From assembly GCA_031413495.1 (NCBI GenBank), contig JANOFE010000030.1, forward strand, positions 1 through 64,000: a DNA stretch of 64,000 nt, given 5' to 3'. Position numbers and translations under genes: made by a program. This document shows, piece after piece, positions 61,409 to 64,000 of this stretch (position 1 is its first letter; each line of letters starts with the position of its first letter). The notes below the pieces were generated by a model that worked only from the letters and a program-made list of their open reading frames with translations, searched no databases and was not told the origin of the DNA. The DNA is from JACMNW01 sp031413495. Its GTDB lineage: Bacteria; Pseudomonadota; Alphaproteobacteria; Rhodobacterales; Rhodobacteraceae.

Positions 61409-62442
61409 TCGCTGTTTTGATCTTGGCTGCGGGGCTTTGGGGTTTGGGCAGCCTGCTGCGTGCGCCGCGTATGTTGCGCGTCGCGATGATAGTGGCGCTA
61501 TGGATTGGGGTTGTGGCGCTGCATTTGGCGTTGCCCGACGGGAATGCGCTGCGCGAGGTGACGGGTGGTGACGCGCGGATATGGTTGGTTCTGGGCGGCT
61601 TTGCTTTGCTGGGCGGCGGATATTTCACCGGATTGCGCTGGTTGAAAAGCCGTGTCGCAAGCACAAAAGTTGTGGTCAGCGGCGGCACATTTCGAGCCGC
61701 CGAACTGGACCGATATGCCCGCCATATCATGTTGCGGGAAATTGGCGGGCCGGGGCAGGGCAAGTTGAAAGCGGCAAAGGTTTTGGTGATTGGCGCGGGG
61801 GGGTTGGGGTCGCCTGCGCTGCTTTATCTGGCGGCGGCTGGGGTGGGAACCATCGGTCTAATTGATGATGATCAGGTTGAAGGGTCAAACCTTCAGCGTC
61901 AGATTATTCATACGGATCAAAGGATTGGGATGGCAAAGGTGCAGTCGGCTGTTACTGCCATGACCGCGCTGAACCCGTTTATAGAGGTGCGGCCTTACCA
62001 GCGGCGGCTGACCGAAGATATCGCCGCAGATCTGATCGCGGATTATGATCTGGTGCTGGATGGGTCGGATAATTTTGATACCCGCTATCTGGTGAACCGG
62101 GTTTGCGTGACATTGGGTAAGCCGTTGATTTCGGGCGCCATCACGCAATGGGAGGGCCAGCTATCGCTGTTTGATCCAGCCCATGGAAGCCCTTGTTACG
62201 AATGTGTTTTCCCAGTGCGGCCTGCGCCGGGGCTGGTGCCGACTTGCGCCGAGGCGGGCGTTGCGGCACCGCTGCCGGGCGTAATTGGGGCGATGATGGC
62301 GATGGAAGCTGTCAAGCACATCACCGGCGCGGGACAGACGTTGACAGGGCGTTTGATGATCCATGACGCGTTGTTTGGTGAAACTCGGGTGATTGGGGTC
62401 AAGCGGCGGGCGGATTGCGCGGTGTGTGGCGTAAGCCATTGA
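61405..62442 (+). CDS. MoeB/ThiF-family adenylyltransferase with N-terminal membrane domain
   Basis: A 345-residue protein. Residues 1-80 contain three membrane helices, and residues 97-345 form a complete E1-like adenylyltransferase: ATP motif GAGGLGS (130-136), LIDDDQVEGSNLQRQ, zinc pairs Cys264/267 and Cys338/341, and Cys281 in the usual catalytic Cys loop. Such enzymes activate sulfur carriers (MoaD/ThiS-like). The membrane anchor is unusual compared with E. coli MoeB. It is coupled to dut. Confidence 0.9.
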   Translation: MIAVLILAAGLWGLGSLLRAPRMLRVAMIVALWIGVVALHLALPDGNALREVTGGDARIWLVLGGFALLGGGYFTGLRWLKSRVASTKVVVSGGTFRAAELDRYARHIMLREIGGPGQGKLKAAKVLVIGAGGLGSPALLYLAAAGVGTIGLIDDDQVEGSNLQRQIIHTDQRIGMAKVQSAVTAMTALNPFIEVRPYQRRLTEDIAADLIADYDLVLDGSDNFDTRYLVNRVCVTLGKPLISGAITQWEGQLSLFDPAHGSPCYECVFPVRPAPGLVPTCAEAGVAAPLPGVIGAMMAMEAVKHITGAGQTLTGRLMIHDALFGETRVIGVKRRADCAVCGVSH

Positions 62443-62656
62443 GTGCGGCGGTTTAATCTGGATGCATCAGGATTTTGGTCGGTATGCTTGGCGTGCTTTA
62501 TCCGTATGGTATCTGTGCATACGCCCTGTGGGCCCGGCTAATGTTAACCAAGGTTGGCGGGTCCGATCAAAATTTTGACGACATTAGGCGGCGGCTGCGG
62601 CACACTGCCAAAAAATCGGTGGTGTTTTTGCCTTTTGGCATCGGAGGACGCCCTTC

Positions 62657-63301
62657 ATGACCACACCCTACGACATTCTGGCATTCTGGTTTCCCGATGG
62701 ACCGGACCCAGAGCCTGAGGCGCATATGGACCACTGGGTTTAGCGGATGCGGGGCGGGGCGCACCGCGCGGTGATTGATGGCTATTCTGACACAACCTAT
62801 CGCGCCGTGGCGGGGGATCTGGATCACTGGGCCGCGACGCCGCGAGGGCGGTTGGCCTTGATCATTGTGTTGGACCAGTTTTCACGATCCGTATTCGCGG
62901 ACACGCCGGGTGCCTATGCCCAAGACCCGAAGGCGTTGGCATTGTGTTTGCAGGGGTTGGAAAACGGGCATTTCGACGCGCTGGAAAATGTTTGGTTCAA
63001 GGCGGTTTACAAATTGCCAATGGAGCATTGCGAAGGCCCGGATCATTTGGCCCATCTGGACCACGCAATCGCGATTTCCGAGGCGCTGGCTGCTGATGCG
63101 CCGGAACGGTTATGCGACTTGTATGGAATGGCCGATAGCCAACCCAAGAAACACCGCGCGGTCATTGCACAGTTTGGCCGGCATCCGCACAGGAACGCGA
63201 TTTTGGGACGGGTCTCGACACCGCAGGAAGAAGAGTATCTGGCGGCGGGTGTGTTCCCACATCAGACAGATCTGAAAGAGGTGGTGACGGGAAAGGCGTG
63301 A
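62657..63301 (+). pseudogene. DUF924-family gene interrupted by an in-frame amber codon
   Basis: From the ATG at 62657 (GGAGG nine bases upstream) the frame reads MTTPYDILAFWFPDGPDPEP, stops at TAG 62741-62743 (codon 29), and continues RMRGGAHRAVIDGY to 63301. The downstream part has the DUF924 signatures (LALIIVLDQFSRSVF, YAQDPKALALCLQGLENGHF, YKLPMEHCEGPDHLA). Restoring TGG would give a normal 214-residue protein. DUF924 is a TPR-like helical fold of unknown function. No in-frame ATG rescues the whole domain. Confidence 0.85.
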
Positions 63302-63327
63302 GAGGGTTTTGTGTTTGTGAGGGAGGG

Positions 63328-63354
63328 GTGGTGCGCAATGAACGCGCACCCTAC
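63328..63354. repeat. Short GC-rich palindrome (GGTGCGC...GCGCACC)
   Basis: GGTGGTGCGC and GCGCACCC flank AATGAAC in the gap between the DUF924 remnant and the NTF2-like gene. It resembles a short palindromic repeat that I recall from Rhodobacterales intergenic regions. It may act as a terminator stem. Confidence 0.4.
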
Positions 63355-63380
63355 AGGCGTTGGCATTTCGGGGGCGGACG

Positions 63381-63767
63381 ATGAGCAACAAGATCAAATC
63401 AATCGCTGCAGAGTATACTGCGGCGTGGAATTCGGGATCGGCCAAGGCGGTGGCTTCGTTTTACGCAGCTGATGGACGGATCGTGATCAATCGCGGCACG
63501 CCGTGGGAAATGCGCAGTGGGGTTGAGGCAATGGCGGCAGGGTTCTTCGCCGATGTGCCCGATTTGGCGTTGACTTGCGATGATGTTCGCGTGGCGGGAA
63601 ACCATGTGGTGTATTTCTGGGCCTTTACTGGCACCCATTCTGCCACCAAAAACCCGTTGCGCATTGTCGGCTGGGAAGAATGGGATTTCGACGACGACAT
63701 GAAGGTCAAATCGTCGCGCGGCTGGTTTGATGCGGCGGATTACGCGCGGCAGGTAGCGGGAGAGTAG
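63381..63767 (+). CDS. NTF2-like / SnoaL-domain protein
   Basis: A 128-residue protein with the cone-shaped NTF2 fold: KIKSIAAEYTAAWNSGSAKA, ASFYAADGRIVINRGTPW and HSATKNPLRIVGWEEWDF. Proteins of this fold are small enzymes or binding proteins; no activity can be assigned. I use the ATG at 63381 (MSNKIKSI). A hairpin at 63784-63810 follows. Confidence 0.83.
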   Translation: MSNKIKSIAAEYTAAWNSGSAKAVASFYAADGRIVINRGTPWEMRSGVEAMAAGFFADVPDLALTCDDVRVAGNHVVYFWAFTGTHSATKNPLRIVGWEEWDFDDDMKVKSSRGWFDAADYARQVAGE

Positions 63768-63783
63768 CAAATTTGGTATGCTA

Positions 63784-63810
63784 AAATCACGTGTCGAACG
63801 TGGTTTTTGA
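63784..63810 (+). terminator. Hairpin with T-run after the NTF2-like gene
   Basis: AAAATCACGT and ACGTGGTTTTT form a stem around GTCGA (one G-T pair). The 3' arm ends in five T. It is a likely intrinsic terminator between the NTF2-like and GFA genes. Confidence 0.55.
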
Positions 63811-63823
63811 AAGGGGGCATACC

Positions 63824-64000
63824 ATGCAACTTGAAGGGTCTTGCCACTGCAAAGCAGTGACGTTTACGGTCAATTCCCCGCATCCCTACCCGTTTAACCT
63901 TTGCTATTGCGAGGTGTGTCGCAAGACAGCCGGGGCTGGGGGGTTTGCCATCAATCTGGGTGCAGAGTTCGACAGTCTGGATGTAAAGGGTGCAGAGCAC
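63824..64000 (+). CDS. GFA/CENP-V family protein, 5' part only
   Basis: The first 59 codons of a gene that runs off the window. It reads MQLEGSCHCKAVTFTV and then NLCYCEVCRKTAGAG. The CxC and CxxC zinc ligands match the GFA (glutathione-dependent formaldehyde-activating enzyme-like) family. Most members have no proven formaldehyde activity. AAGGGGG lies ahead of the ATG at 63824. Confidence 0.85.
   Translation, partial: MQLEGSCHCKAVTFTVNSPHPYPFNLCYCEVCRKTAGAGGFAINLGAEFDSLDVKGAEH

Noticed and set aside
62475..62660. 61-codon frame upstream of the DUF924 gene, overlapping its start by 4 bases
   Set aside because: TTG start without ribosome site and no resemblance to any family; the overlap alone is weak evidence.
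1..64000. tRNA, rRNA, CRISPR arrays, prophage or complete insertion sequences
   Set aside because: I looked through the intergenic stretches and saw no cloverleaf ends, regular spacer arrays, integrase or transposase genes.

Overview
The window reads as a chromosomal segment of an alphaproteobacterium of the order Rhodobacterales (roseobacter/Rhodobacter type). Indicators are an RpoHII-type heat-shock sigma factor, DUF1150 next to Hsp20, the TIGR02186/TauE pair, a fused ATP sulfurylase-APS kinase, a MoeB with an N-terminal membrane domain, and short palindromic repeats between densely packed genes. Nearly everything is core metabolism. I see no rRNA, tRNA, CRISPR array, prophage or insertion sequence.

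Layout. 1-9.9 kb: groEL, a DMT exporter, GNAT and Nudix proteins, a lipase-like protein, purE-purK (purE frameshifted), cupins, an hsp20-DUF1150 pair with a sigma-32-type promoter, and a sterol-desaturase-like enzyme. 9.9-21.5 kb: sulfate activation, trxB with a divergent Lrp regulator, a gap with a small gene and a terminator, pgeF-midA-lgt, ubiK, a ParDE toxin-antitoxin pair, ybjN, the proC-csaA-dehydrogenase operon and a sulfotransferase. 21.5-30.6 kb: a fatty-acid beta-oxidation block (fadJ, fadA, GST, acyl-CoA dehydrogenase) with two tandem MerR regulators and two divergent hotdog thioesterases. 30.8-38 kb: TIGR02186-TauE, then a nucleoside uptake and cleavage operon (BMP binding protein, ABC ATPase, two permeases, purine nucleoside phosphorylase). 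38-43.6 kb: nfu-tsaB-rimI, a class V aminotransferase, an unassigned protein, and an AT-richer secreted trypsin-like protease that looks acquired. 43.6-64 kb: UspA, VOC, trpS, a rhomboid-like protein without the catalytic serine, murJ-glnD, an LpoA-like lipoprotein, rsmI-yraN-gshB, comM, GST, a cobalamin pair (phosphatase-cobU), rpoH2, coaBC-dut-moeB, a DUF924 gene with an internal stop, an NTF2-like protein and the start of a GFA-family gene.

The most unusual signal is a family of structured palindromic elements with three good copies (30679-30801, 41194-41400, 46797-46985) and one decayed copy (5041-5200). Each carries a hairpin, a conserved GGGCAAGGG...GTGCAGC linker, usually a larger second hairpin, and then a TTTGAC-N4-GTCAAA palindrome. 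Between copies the first hairpin shows compensatory changes. All four copies lie in gaps between convergent genes and they occur in both orientations, which argues against promoter function and for a mobile palindromic or terminator-like element, or a structured RNA. Two otherwise intact genes carry single lesions: purE has one extra base in a 5-base homopolymer, and the DUF924 gene has a Trp-to-amber codon. Either may be an assembly error or real decay.
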